From the NCBI GenBank assembly GCA_963735115.1, contig CAVTJR010000003.1, positions 992,001-1,056,000 of the forward strand: a stretch of 64,000 nt of DNA, in the 5' to 3' direction. Made by a program: the position numbers and the translations under genes. Source of the stretch: JAKACA01 sp963735115 (GTDB lineage Bacteria > Actinomycetota > Acidimicrobiia > Acidimicrobiales > Bog-793). The stretch's first letter is position 1. Every line of letters begins with the position of its first letter. This document shows positions 44,832 to 53,277 of this stretch, piece after piece. A model generated the notes under the pieces. That model was not told where the DNA came from and ran no database searches. It was given only the letters and a program-made list of their open reading frames with translations.

Positions 44832-47800
44832 TCAAATTCCCACTCCCTTTTCCATGTTGGGGCGTGCGTCTACGGCGGCTCCGACTGCCTGCGACTGGGA
44901 ACGGAGTCCGCGATTGAGAGCGACTGCCTGTCGCAAGGCGTTCCATGCCAATTCGCGCTGACCGGCTTGCTCCGCGCTCACAATGGCCTTTTCGGGTCCG
45001 AGAGGTCGGTGGTCGTCGCCGATGCTCCAGCGCTCCCGGTAGGCGGCGACGGTGCAGATGGCTCGGAGCCACTGCGTATGAGCGGCGGAGTTGGCGGGTG
45101 GCTCGCCGAGCTGGCGCAACCAGGAGGCGCGGCTGGTGACGGCCTCTTGGGCGAGAGTCCAGGCTCGGCCCTGCAGAGCATGGTCGCGTTCTTCGAGGGC
45201 TCGTGCGAGGTCGGGATCGACGACGTTGAGGGCTCGGGGGACGAGTCCGGCGATCAGGTTGGTGCTGCCCACTCGGCGGCTGCGGGCTACTTGTGTGAAT
45301 CGTTCGACGCGTTGGTGGAGCACGGAAGCGACGTCGTCGACCTCAGCGATTGGGCGGGCTTTGACGAGGTGGGGGAGTGCGGCGCCGATATCGACCCCGC
45401 GAGCCTCTGCTCGCCTGAACGCGGCGACGAGCGGCCCCTGTGCGTCACTCGAGCGGACGTCTTCCAGCTGTTGGACGGTGAGCCCGGACTGGGCGAGGAG
45501 GGCACTCCAGCGATCCCTTTGGGCGACTTGGGCAAGCGTTTCGTACTCGGCATGCAGGCTGGCCCAGCTCTCGACCTCGTGCTGTGCCCGGCGGAGAGTC
45601 TCGTGGGCTGACGTCTCGGCGCCGATATTGGCGACCACAGCGCCAAGCACGTCTCGGGCCGTTCGAGGATCGCCGACGCGGTCGTGGCCGGTCTGGGGGT
45701 CGGGGTCGTAGGCGGTGTCGAGGTAGAGGAAATTCGCCTCACGGCCACGCGTAACGGCAACATAAAGGGCCTCTCGGGTGGTACTCGGCGAGACGAGCGC
45801 GTGGGCAATCCCGACGGTCCGGCCTTGGGAGCGATGAGCAGTTGTCGCATACGCAAGCTCGACATGTTGGGCGACGTAGTCAGCCGGCAGAACGATGACG
45901 CCGTGCCCGCCGGCGCGTCGGACTGTCATGGTCCCGTCGTGATCGGTGGCGGTGACAACCCAGCGATCGCCGTTTTTCACCCAGCCGGTTCCGGTGGCGA
46001 GGTGGCGGTCGTTGCGGCGCGTGACGATGTGGTCGCCGACTCCGACCATCTGCCCGGCGGCGATGTTCACGCCGTGCTCGGCGACTTCTCCTGCGGCGAT
46101 GCGGTCGGCTCGGGCGCGACGGTTCAGCTCGCTCACGGTCGCTGTGTCGGGGGCGATCATGAGGCTCGAGGTGCCTGCGTCGATGTCGTGCTTCCATGCG
46201 GTGTAGATGGTCTCAAGAAGGTCTTCGCGAGTGCCGCCGGCGATCCTGCCGTGGGACTCGTAGGTGTCGAGAGCGCTCTCGTTGCCCCGTCGGAGCTCGA
46301 TGCTGGCGGTGCGTTCCCATTCCGAGCTGAACCGGTGGACCTCTGCAAGCTCGGCCACCGAGGTGTTCTCGTCGCGGGCGAGGAGCCCGAACGCACCGCC
46401 GGCGTCGACGGAGCCTTGTTGGGCCCAGTCGCCCGAGAGGAGGATCTTTGCCCCGACGTCGGCCGCCGCCCTGACCAGCTCGTCGAGGGCGAAGGTCCCC
46501 GCAAGGCCGGCCTCGTCGATGATGAGCAACTGGCCGGCTCGGAGCGGCCAGCGGGCGATCTCGGCGCCCGACGACTGCAGGCGTTCTCGCAGCCGCTGTG
46601 CGTTTGCAGAACGAGGGTGAGCCGCCAGGACAGCTGCGATCCGCCGGCCTTCCTCGAGCCGGTCGGAAAGCTTTCGGTGCTCGGTGAGCCATTTGGCGGT
46701 GTTGTCGGTGCCGACGCCGAGCTCGCCGGCGAGGACCTCGGCAGCGGCTGCTGACGGTGCCAAACCGATCACCGAGCCTGGCCCGTGCTCGGCTTCCCAG
46801 ACGGCTCGGAGGCCGGCAAGGGCGGTGGACTTGCCGGTCCCGGCGGGCCCGACCAACACGTCGATCCATCGCTCCGAGGTGGCGATCTTCTCCACCGCGA
46901 CGGCCTGGTCGACCGACAGGCGGTGGTTCCTGCCGGGCAGGTTGTCCTCGGTGACCCTTGCGACGGTGGCTGAAGCGACTGTCGGTGCACCGCTTCGTTG
47001 TGCGCTTTCGAGGAGGCGGCCCTCGGCATCGAGCAAGGTCTCGGTCGTGTAGATGCGACGGCTACGGGGCGCCAGTCGCGACGATCCGTCGGGTCGGAGA
47101 TAGCGTTCCGGTGTGTGGTGCAGCGCCGTCGGGGTGAGGGTCAGCGAGGCGTCTACGGCGAGGTCGGTGATCTGTTCCGCCACCATGACGCGCTCGTCGG
47201 GGCCGGCGAAGCGGACACCGTGGAGGAGACGATGCGCCTCGTCGAGGAGGTTGTCACGCCGGTAGGTGGCGCACCGCTCGGCCACCGCGGCGACGACGGC
47301 GCGGGCGGCGTCTTCGAGCATCGGCTCCGCCAGGTCGCCTGAGGTGAGCAGGGGGAGATCGCTGCGGTCCCGGAGCGACGCCACCCACGCTCTCTCGGCG
47401 TAGCCGGCATCGATATCGCCGGCGCGTCGGCGCCAGTGTTCGGTCATCTCAGAGAGGCTGCGATGTGACTTGGCGGGTCGGGTGGCGATGGTCGCCTGCT
47501 GGCGGAGGCGCACGATCTCAACCCCTGTCGGCTGGCGGCCGTGGTCGGCGACGAAGGCCTCGATCAGGTCGTCTTTGGAGCGCTCGATCTGCTCGACGCG
47601 CTGCGAGAACTCGGCCATCAGGGTCTCGGGGACACCGGTGATCTCCCAATGGGTACGTTCCGAATGACGGCGGGCGCGGGCGTCCCATCCCACTCCCAAC
47701 CGCTTCGTGAGGAGGTCTGAGAGGACTCCCTGGTGCATGGAGGAGAGAGAGGAGCGGGCCTGGAAGATCGCCCTGCTGTCGAGGGTCCTCCAGCGCCCGT

Positions 47801-48392
47801 CGGAGATCGAGCGAGCCCTGTTCCAGATGATGACGTGATCGTGCAGCTGAGGGTCGCCCGCCCGCGAGTCGAAATGCGTGAACGCCGCCGCGATCACCCC
47901 GTCGATGTCCTCGGTGACGATACCGTTCGTGCCCGAGCGGGAGTGGAACACCTCACGCTCTGCGTAGGAGAGTACGTAGTCGACGGCCTTGCGGTGGCAG
48001 TCGAAGATCGCCTGCCGGGTCTCATCATCGGCCAGCGCCCAGGCCACAGATACCGACTTGCTCGGGCTGAAGGTGAGATCAAAACCGGCCACCGGGGCCA
48101 GCTTCGAGCCCAGGTTCGGGCATCGGCCGAGCGGCTCGCGTGTGATGGGGTCACAGCACAGACCGAGCATGTTGAACAGATGCTCCTCAGTCACGACCGA
48201 CCCTTTCTCCACCCGTCTGCCCCCGGCCAGAGCGCCGAGACCCGAGCCGAGGAACACCCCCGGAGGAGTCCCCGACGCCGCGTAGTAGGCGGCCAGGGAC
48301 TCGGGGCGTTTGGGCGCGCCGTCACCGACGGCTACCGACTCCATCAGGTAGCGGAAGCCACCCCCGAGACTGATTCGTCGCATCGAGATCAC
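44832..48392 (-). CDS. MobF-family relaxase with C-terminal helicase (TraA/TrwC-like)
   Basis: 1186 residues. The N-terminal relaxase domain holds FDLTFSPSKSVSVAWAL, and the histidine triad of the metal site in HFDSRAGDPQLHDHVIIWN; the catalytic Tyr would be among the first residues (LMESVAVGD... AAYYAASG). The C-terminal RecD-like helicase has a Walker A GPAGTGKSTALAGL and LLIIDEAGLAG (DEAG), with HRSQG later. It nicks oriT and unwinds DNA for conjugative transfer. GTG 48392 (or ATG 48383) follows AGGAGGAACGGGCC. The C-terminal ~250 residues are an Ala/Glu-rich extension. No coupling protein or T4SS is nearby. Confidence 0.9.
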   Translation of the reverse strand: MISMRRISLGGGFRYLMESVAVGDGAPKRPESLAAYYAASGTPPGVFLGSGLGALAGGRRVEKGSVVTEEHLFNMLGLCCDPITREPLGRCPNLGSKLAPVAGFDLTFSPSKSVSVAWALADDETRQAIFDCHRKAVDYVLSYAEREVFHSRSGTNGIVTEDIDGVIAAAFTHFDSRAGDPQLHDHVIIWNRARSISDGRWRTLDSRAIFQARSSLSSMHQGVLSDLLTKRLGVGWDARARRHSERTHWEITGVPETLMAEFSQRVEQIERSKDDLIEAFVADHGRQPTGVEIVRLRQQATIATRPAKSHRSLSEMTEHWRRRAGDIDAGYAERAWVASLRDRSDLPLLTSGDLAEPMLEDAARAVVAAVAERCATYRRDNLLDEAHRLLHGVRFAGPDERVMVAEQITDLAVDASLTLTPTALHHTPERYLRPDGSSRLAPRSRRIYTTETLLDAEGRLLESAQRSGAPTVASATVARVTEDNLPGRNHRLSVDQAVAVEKIATSERWIDVLVGPAGTGKSTALAGLRAVWEAEHGPGSVIGLAPSAAAAEVLAGELGVGTDNTAKWLTEHRKLSDRLEEGRRIAAVLAAHPRSANAQRLRERLQSSGAEIARWPLRAGQLLIIDEAGLAGTFALDELVRAAADVGAKILLSGDWAQQGSVDAGGAFGLLARDENTSVAELAEVHRFSSEWERTASIELRRGNESALDTYESHGRIAGGTREDLLETIYTAWKHDIDAGTSSLMIAPDTATVSELNRRARADRIAAGEVAEHGVNIAAGQMVGVGDHIVTRRNDRHLATGTGWVKNGDRWVVTATDHDGTMTVRRAGGHGVIVLPADYVAQHVELAYATTAHRSQGRTVGIAHALVSPSTTREALYVAVTRGREANFLYLDTAYDPDPQTGHDRVGDPRTARDVLGAVVANIGAETSAHETLRRAQHEVESWASLHAEYETLAQVAQRDRWSALLAQSGLTVQQLEDVRSSDAQGPLVAAFRRAEARGVDIGAALPHLVKARPIAEVDDVASVLHQRVERFTQVARSRRVGSTNLIAGLVPRALNVVDPDLARALEERDHALQGRAWTLAQEAVTSRASWLRQLGEPPANSAAHTQWLRAICTVAAYRERWSIGDDHRPLGPEKAIVSAEQAGQRELAWNALRQAVALNRGLRSQSQAVGAAVDARPNMEKGVGI

Positions 48393-49045
48393 CGGCCCGT
48401 TCCTCCTCCTCTACCTACTGGCGCTCTGGCGCTCCACGTTTGGACGACTACGTGGAGCGCAACGGCCGAGCGCTCGCAGGACGTCAGCTCAGCGCTCAAT
48501 CCGAACGGCCTGTCGCCTCCGGGCGGCGGCTGTCCGCGGCGACCACGGGGTTGACGTCGCGACCGACTCCACCGACCTCCTGGCAGGCGTGGTCGTCTCG
48601 ATGCGTTGCTCGCTCGTCGTTCATCTGCCGCTGGCTGCTGCCCTGTCATCAGGTCATCGCTCCTCTGTGGAGCGCGGCCGCGCGACCGCCCCTATAAGGG
48701 AGGCAACGGCGGATACACACAAACTGCGAGCTCCCCAAAAGTGAGCTGCTCAGCTCAGCTTTCGAAGACGACCGTCGGGTTCGGCCGATCCTTCCGGTGA
48801 GGAGACAGAGCCGTCAGACAGCCCGTCGGCAGGCCAGGTCAACGGGAACAATTACCGCCGGAGAGGTGCTGAGCGACGCTGTCCGCGTGGCCCAGCGCTG
48901 TCGCCTTTTCGTCGAAAGGCGACCCTTAATTCCTCGAATGCCCATCGTGTGATGCTGGTGAAGCCTCGGGAATGGCGTAATCGGCGGGAAGAACAGTGCT
49001 CGGTGGCATGGGTCGGCGTGGGTAGGTTCGGCGACGGCGGCGTCG
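48393..49045. other. Gene-free region upstream of the relaxase, possible oriT
   Basis: About 650 bp with no supported gene. It contains an inverted repeat GAGCTG-CT-CAGCTC near 48742-48755, a run CTATAAGGGAGG near 48690 and AT-richer flanks. oriT usually lies just upstream of the relaxase gene, so this is the best place to look. I cannot identify a nic site. Confidence 0.3.
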
Positions 49046-49108
49046 ATGGTGGTGCGAGTACTGAGGTTTCGGGAGTTGCATACGGCGGATCGGGCTGTGC
49101 TGGGGGGC
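49046..49108 (+). pseudogene. N-terminal stub of an IS630-like transposase, cut by IS insertion
   Basis: ATG 49046 begins MVVRVLRFRELHTADRAVLGGL, resembling the N-terminus of IS630-type transposases (TDADRAVLE). The frame then runs into the IS630 remnant at 49110. No continuation appears beyond 49828. Weak similarity; a chance ORF is possible. Confidence 0.3.
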
Positions 49109-49109
49109 C

Positions 49110-49827
49110 TAGTGCCCTCGCGCGTAAGTCATTGTGACTTACGCGGCCCGTAGCGGGCGGCCGTCGTAGGTCCAACGGAACGGCGCCGCTTTGCGGTTGT
49201 AGTCCTTGATGAAAGCAATGATCCGCTCGGCGAGGTGATCGACCGAATCGAACTCCCGACGGAGCAGCCTGCGCTCCAAGATGGAGAAGAAGAGCTCGAC
49301 CTGGTTGAGCCAGCTCGCGTGGGTGGGCGTGTAGTGCAGGTGGACGTGGGGGTTCTCTGCGAGGAAGTCCGCCACCTTGTCGGTCTTGTGGGCCGAGAGG
49401 TTGTCGGCGATGCAGTGCAGGTCGAGTCCTTCTGGAGTCTGCTCGACAAGATCGGAGAGGAACTCGACGAAGTTCTCCGAGCGGGTCGAGTCCGTCACCC
49501 AGCCGGCGACGGTGCCCTCGTGCACATCGAGTCCGGCGAAGAGCACGGCGGTGCCGTTGCGGCGGTACTCGAACTCACGGCGCGCCGCCATGCCCGGCAC
49601 GGCCGGACGGGTGGGGTTGAGACGCGACTTGGCCTGCATGCCCGACTTCTCGTCGACCGACCAGACGACAGCATTTTCGGGTGGGCTCGCTTGGCCATCC
49701 TCGCCTCGACCGTACCGGCACGGGTCCAGGACTCGAGAATCTCCCGGTCGCCCTCTCTCAGCTCAAGTGGGGGAAGTCGCATCCCGACATCAAATCACAT
49801 CCATGTGATTTACGCGGTGATCCACTA
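49110..49827 (-). mobile_element. IS630-family remnant with terminal inverted repeats
   Basis: Both ends start with CTAGTG when read inward, and CGCGTAA-TCA follows about 8-10 bp in on each side (plus strand 49120-49131; complement at the right end 49807-49817). TA duplications at the borders fit IS630 target choice. About 718 bp remains, against ~1.1 kb for a full copy, because the transposase middle is deleted. Confidence 0.65.
49139..49782 (-). pseudogene. IS630-family transposase with internal deletion
   Basis: The C-terminal DDE domain is open and complete: VVWSVDEKSGMQAKSR (first Asp), LHCIADNLSAHKTDKVADFL (second Asp), YTPTHASWLNQVELFFSIL (Glu). The first ~33 residues, MRLPPLELREGDREILESWTRAGTVEARMAKRA, lie upstream in another frame. 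The connecting helix-turn-helix section, about 100 residues, is missing and the frames do not meet, so the transposase is dead although its catalytic residues survive. Confidence 0.85.
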
Positions 49828-49889
49828 GTGGGCGACGCTGTCGCGGTCACGGATGCGACCGAACGATGTGACGGTGCCCATCACATCGG

Positions 49890-49970
49890 TGTCGTTTGCC
49901 AGCGACATAGGACCAGATGACCGCCGGTTTGCCAGCGGCATGGGACCACCCCGTTGCCAGTCATGGCACC
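49890..49970. repeat. IS21-type terminal multiple repeats
   Basis: Three related units occur upstream of istA: TTTGCCAGCGACATAGGACC at 49895, TTTGCCAGCGGCATGGGACC at 49928, and a shorter GTTGCCAGTCATGGCACC at 49953. IS21-family ends are known to carry several such transposase-binding repeats. This would be the left end of the element. Confidence 0.7.
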
Positions 49971-50042
49971 ACCCTGACGATCCACCATCTCCGGCCAAGA
50001 CGGATTCGGCTGGGCCTCTGAAGTGTTCGCAGAGGAGGTCCC

Positions 50043-51284
50043 GTGGCGTTCAGGGAGGTATCGGTGGTCCAGATCAAAGAGGCACTGCGGCGCTGGCTAA
50101 AGGTGAGGGCGAGCGCTCCATCGCCAAGGGAGTCGGCGTGGATCGCAAGACGGCGAGGCGGTATGTGGCCGCCGCCATCGAGGCAGGGCTCGACCGCCAA
50201 GGCGGTGAGGCTCAGCTCAACGACGAAGTGATCGGCCGGGTCGTCGAGCTCGTGCGCCCGCACCGCCCCGACGGCCACGGGGAGAGCTGGCGGGTGCTGT
50301 TCGCCGAGGAAGCCCAGATCAAGGATTGGGTGAAGGAGGGCCTCACCGTCGTCAAGATCGGCATCCTGCTGTCACGCCGTGGCGTTCAGGTCCCGCATCG
50401 CACCCTGGCGCGATTCGCCGGCGAGCCCTGCGGGGCGCGCAGGCGAAAGACGACGGTGCGAGTGGATGACCCGCCGCCGGGAGTCGAGGAGCAGGTCGAC
50501 TTCGGGCGCCTCGGTCTCGTGAGCGACGGCGAGCGCCGCCGCGTCTGCACGGTCTCGTGTTCACGGCCGTCTTCAGCCGCCACCAGTTCGTCTGGCCGAC
50601 CTTCAGCCAGTCGACGGCCGATGTCATCGAAGGCTTCGAGGCGGCCTGGTGGTTCTTCGGCGGCGTCTTCCCCGTCGTCATCCCCGACAACATGGGATCG
50701 ATCGTCGTAAAGGCCGAGGACACCGCCCCGCGCTTCAACGACGTCTTTGTCGAGTACGCCCAGTCGAGGGGCTTCGTCGTCGATGCCGCCCGCGTGGCCA
50801 CCCCGACCGACAAGCCCGCGTCGAGCGGATGGTTCCCTACGTGCGCTCCAACTTCCTTTCCGGCGAGGACTTCGCCGACCTCACCGACTGCCGGGAGCGC
50901 GCTCAGGCCTGGTGTGCGGAGACGGCCGGCATGCGCATCCACGGCACGAGCTAGTGCCGCCCGGGCGAGGCCTTCAGGACCGAGGAGCTGCCGAGGTTGC
51001 TGGCGGCCCCGTCATGGCTTCGACACACCGAAGTGGTACGAGCCGAAGGTGCACCGGGACTTCCACGCCGAGGTCGGCAAGGCCTTCTACTCCGCCCCCC
51101 ACCAGCTGATCGGCCGCTACCTGAAGGCCAGGCGAGACTCGAACACCGTGAAGCTTACTTCCGCGGCAGGCTCGTCAAAGTGTACCCGAGACAGCCACCC
51201 GGTAAGCGCTGGACGGACCTGGTCGACATGCCGAGCGGAAAGGGTGGCTGGGTCTCATTACTTGAGCCCAGGGTCCTAGCTTAG
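50043..51284 (+). pseudogene. IS21-family IstA transposase, heavily frameshifted
   Basis: GTG 50043 starts IKEALRRWLK; then pieces continue in other frames: GEGERSIAKGVGVDRKTARRYV, PGVEEQVDFGRLGLV (DDE Asp), VFTAVFSRHQFVWPTFSQSTADVIEGFE, and VVIPDNMGSIVVKAEDTAPRFNDVFVEYAQSRGF, then RVERMVPYVRSNFLSGEDFADL and, beyond a stop, FHAEVGKAFYSAPHQLIGRYL. At least four shifts (about 50098, 50550, 50820, and after 51150) plus an internal stop around 50952. They look like one-base losses. IstB is absent downstream. A long-decayed element. Confidence 0.85.
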
Positions 51285-51289
51285 CTAGG
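51275..51289 (-). terminator. Hairpin at the end of the secreted-protein operon
   Basis: CCTAGC (51275-51280), TTA, GCTAGG (51284-51289) form a perfect 6-bp stem extended by imperfect G/C pairs. It surrounds the stop codon of the minus-strand gene ending at 51281. No T-run follows, so termination strength is unclear. Confidence 0.35.
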
Positions 51290-52531
51290 CCCGACCTTCA
51301 AGACACTTCTCCGCCACTCGGGCGCAACTCCGCCCGGGTTCGTCGATGTATACACGTCACCGTCCGTGGAAGTCACAACGCAGAGGCGGAGCGAGGGACA
51401 CGCAATCCCGTCGAGCATCTGCTGAGGACTCGCGAGCTCCGCTTCTCGCCACGGCGAAGTCACCTGTGCGGGATGCACCGAAGTGAACACTGCTCCACCC
51501 GCTTGATCGAGTGCGACGCACAGAGAGCTGGACGCACAGGTGAGCGTGTATAGCGCGTGCCCGCGATTAGTAATCAGCGGGCTGCCGACCGCCCACATGG
51601 ACGGCCCGCCCGCCGGATGGGTGGAAGCAACAACATCATTGCTGCCATCCGTAGCAACGCACAAGAGGACCGATGGACAGTCGACGTCGTACAGAGGAGC
51701 ATAAGTGGTGTCCACGTCGAATCTCTTCCATGTGACCCGATCGGATCGTGGACTGCTCGAGATTAGGACGTGTCCGAAGTTATCCACCGCGGCACAGAAG
51801 TCCCTTCCCGGACACGATATGCCGTTAAGAACAAAATTTCGGTCCACCAACTGGCTCACGTGCCAAGCAGATGCGCCGCGGCTAGGATCCACCGATACGA
51901 GCACGCGCCCGTCGTTATCGACAGCGGCGCAAAAGCTGCTTGAAGCGCACGATATTCTGTCGACGCCTCCGCTATCGCCATCGATCGGCGAGAAAAACCA
52001 TGCAGCCCCGCCTCCGGTCGGGTCTCCTGACGTCACGATGCCGGCTCCACCCCCACCAACGGCTATGCACAAGTTTGCCGAAGGGCACACGATCGGTCCC
52101 ACAAATCCACCCACGCCTGCAGCGGACCCTACGTTCGCCACCTTCCAAGTGCGCGCACCGCCAGCTGGGTCCGCCGAAGTGAGAACAACACCAGCTCTAA
52201 GTAAAACAACTCTACCCTCCTGATTCACGACATCCTGCTCGCCAACCGCGACGCAGAACTTCCCAGACGCGCACGCCACGCCGAGCAGCTCCCACGAGTC
52301 GTGCTCGCCAGCGGTCGTACCATTGGGTATCGACCCTGAAGAAGAGGGATGCCCCAACGGCGTTGACGAGCTCGTCAGCCGACCTGCGTGTGAGGCCGTG
52401 CAACCGACCAGGACCATGAGGCTCACGACAGCGGCAGTACGGACGGCCCGTGCCAGACATCGATGTAGCCGTCTCGTGGGCGCCCGCGAACTAGGTGGAA
52501 TCACCGGAACCAGTCGGCCAGTTGCACTCAC
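51281..52531 (-). CDS. Predicted lipoprotein with seven Cys-paired repeats (beta-propeller-like)
   Basis: About 416 residues. A positively charged N-terminus, then AAVVSLMVLVGC gives a lipobox (VLVGC), so it is probably a lipoprotein exported by Sec. The remainder carries seven repeats of ~45 residues, each with C-x5-C (e.g. ISCASSSFCAAVD, ISCPGRDFCAAVD, VDCPSVLLCVATD), a small G-rich turn, V-S-x-x-P, and an ending W (HVSQ/W-K-R). Seven blades of this kind suggest a seven-bladed beta-propeller closed by disulfides. Function unknown; perhaps binding of a surface ligand. The last gene of a three-gene island operon with low GC. Confidence 0.7.
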   Translation of the reverse strand: MSATGRLVPVIPPSSRAPTRRLHRCLARAVRTAAVVSLMVLVGCTASHAGRLTSSSTPLGHPSSSGSIPNGTTAGEHDSWELLGVACASGKFCVAVGEQDVVNQEGRVVLLRAGVVLTSADPAGGARTWKVANVGSAAGVGGFVGPIVCPSANLCIAVGGGGAGIVTSGDPTGGGAAWFFSPIDGDSGGVDRISCASSSFCAAVDNDGRVLVSVDPSRGASAWHVSQLVDRNFVLNGISCPGRDFCAAVDNFGHVLISSSPRSDRVTWKRFDVDTTYAPLYDVDCPSVLLCVATDGSNDVVASTHPAGGPSMWAVGSPLITNRGHALYTLTCASSSLCVALDQAGGAVFTSVHPAQVTSPWREAELASPQQMLDGIACPSLRLCVVTSTDGDVYTSTNPGGVAPEWRRSVLKVGPS

Positions 52532-53262
52532 GAAGTCGCGTGCGGCGACCCCGCTCGATCGGCGGGACTGGGCGACATCGTGAACGTATTCGTGAATGGG
52601 TCGAGCGTCCCCGTCCCCCCAGGATAGATGAAAGTTATCGACAGACTCGCTTGAGTCACCGAACCAGCGACGCTTGACAGTGTGAGCGCTCCGATAGTTT
52701 CAGGGGTAAGGTAGATGCCGCCAGAATATCCATCAATCTCGGCCGCTTGTTGGGGTACTCCCGTTGCTGGGTCGTAACCTAGTGGATTAAGCACCAGAAT
52801 CTGTATGCCTCCCTGAGATACATCACTCGTAAGGTAAAGGCTCTTCACTTCAACGTACATGTTGCTCTCGAGATCATTCCACTGCGCTGTCACAACGGCT
52901 CCCGTTTCGCCCGTCTGATCCCCGGGCGAATACACCATACCGTCATCTGGCGCAGGGAATATCGTCGCAGGAAGTGTCGAAGGTGTCGCGAGATCATCGC
53001 GCCGCGCCGCCCGCTGGGCGGAGCTGACACTCCCCTGAGCGGAGCTGACGCTTCGAGCGAGGGCTTCTGCCTTACGGCAGCTTAATGACCCCGAATAGCC
53101 GACGCGGCTGTGGACGATGGCTCGCGCTTTGGAACAGTTGGTTACGTTCGCACCGCGCGCAAGGGATAGCGACGGACCGATGTGTGGAGTCAACAAGAAT
53201 GCTAGTCCACCGACGCACACCAACACAGCCGGCATAAACGCAAACTTCCGAAATCGAGTCAT
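52528..53262 (-). CDS. Secreted hypothetical protein with an Ala/Ser-rich stalk
   Basis: 244 residues. The N-terminus MTRFRKFAFMPAVLVCVGGLAFLL is an uncleaved or cleavable signal, followed by two Cys (TNCSKARAIV, SLSCRKAEAL) that may bond, an RSVSSAQGSVSSAQRAARRD stalk, and a beta-rich domain with YSPGDQTGETGAVVTAQWNDLESNMYVEVKSLYLT. ATG 53262 follows GGAGAC with 6-nt spacing. I find no family match. It overlaps the propeller lipoprotein gene by 4 nt, so the two are co-expressed. Confidence 0.6.
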   Translation of the reverse strand: MTRFRKFAFMPAVLVCVGGLAFLLTPHIGPSLSLARGANVTNCSKARAIVHSRVGYSGSLSCRKAEALARSVSSAQGSVSSAQRAARRDDLATPSTLPATIFPAPDDGMVYSPGDQTGETGAVVTAQWNDLESNMYVEVKSLYLTSDVSQGGIQILVLNPLGYDPATGVPQQAAEIDGYSGGIYLTPETIGALTLSSVAGSVTQASLSITFIYPGGTGTLDPFTNTFTMSPSPADRAGSPHATS

Positions 53263-53277
53263 GTCGTGTCTCCACTA

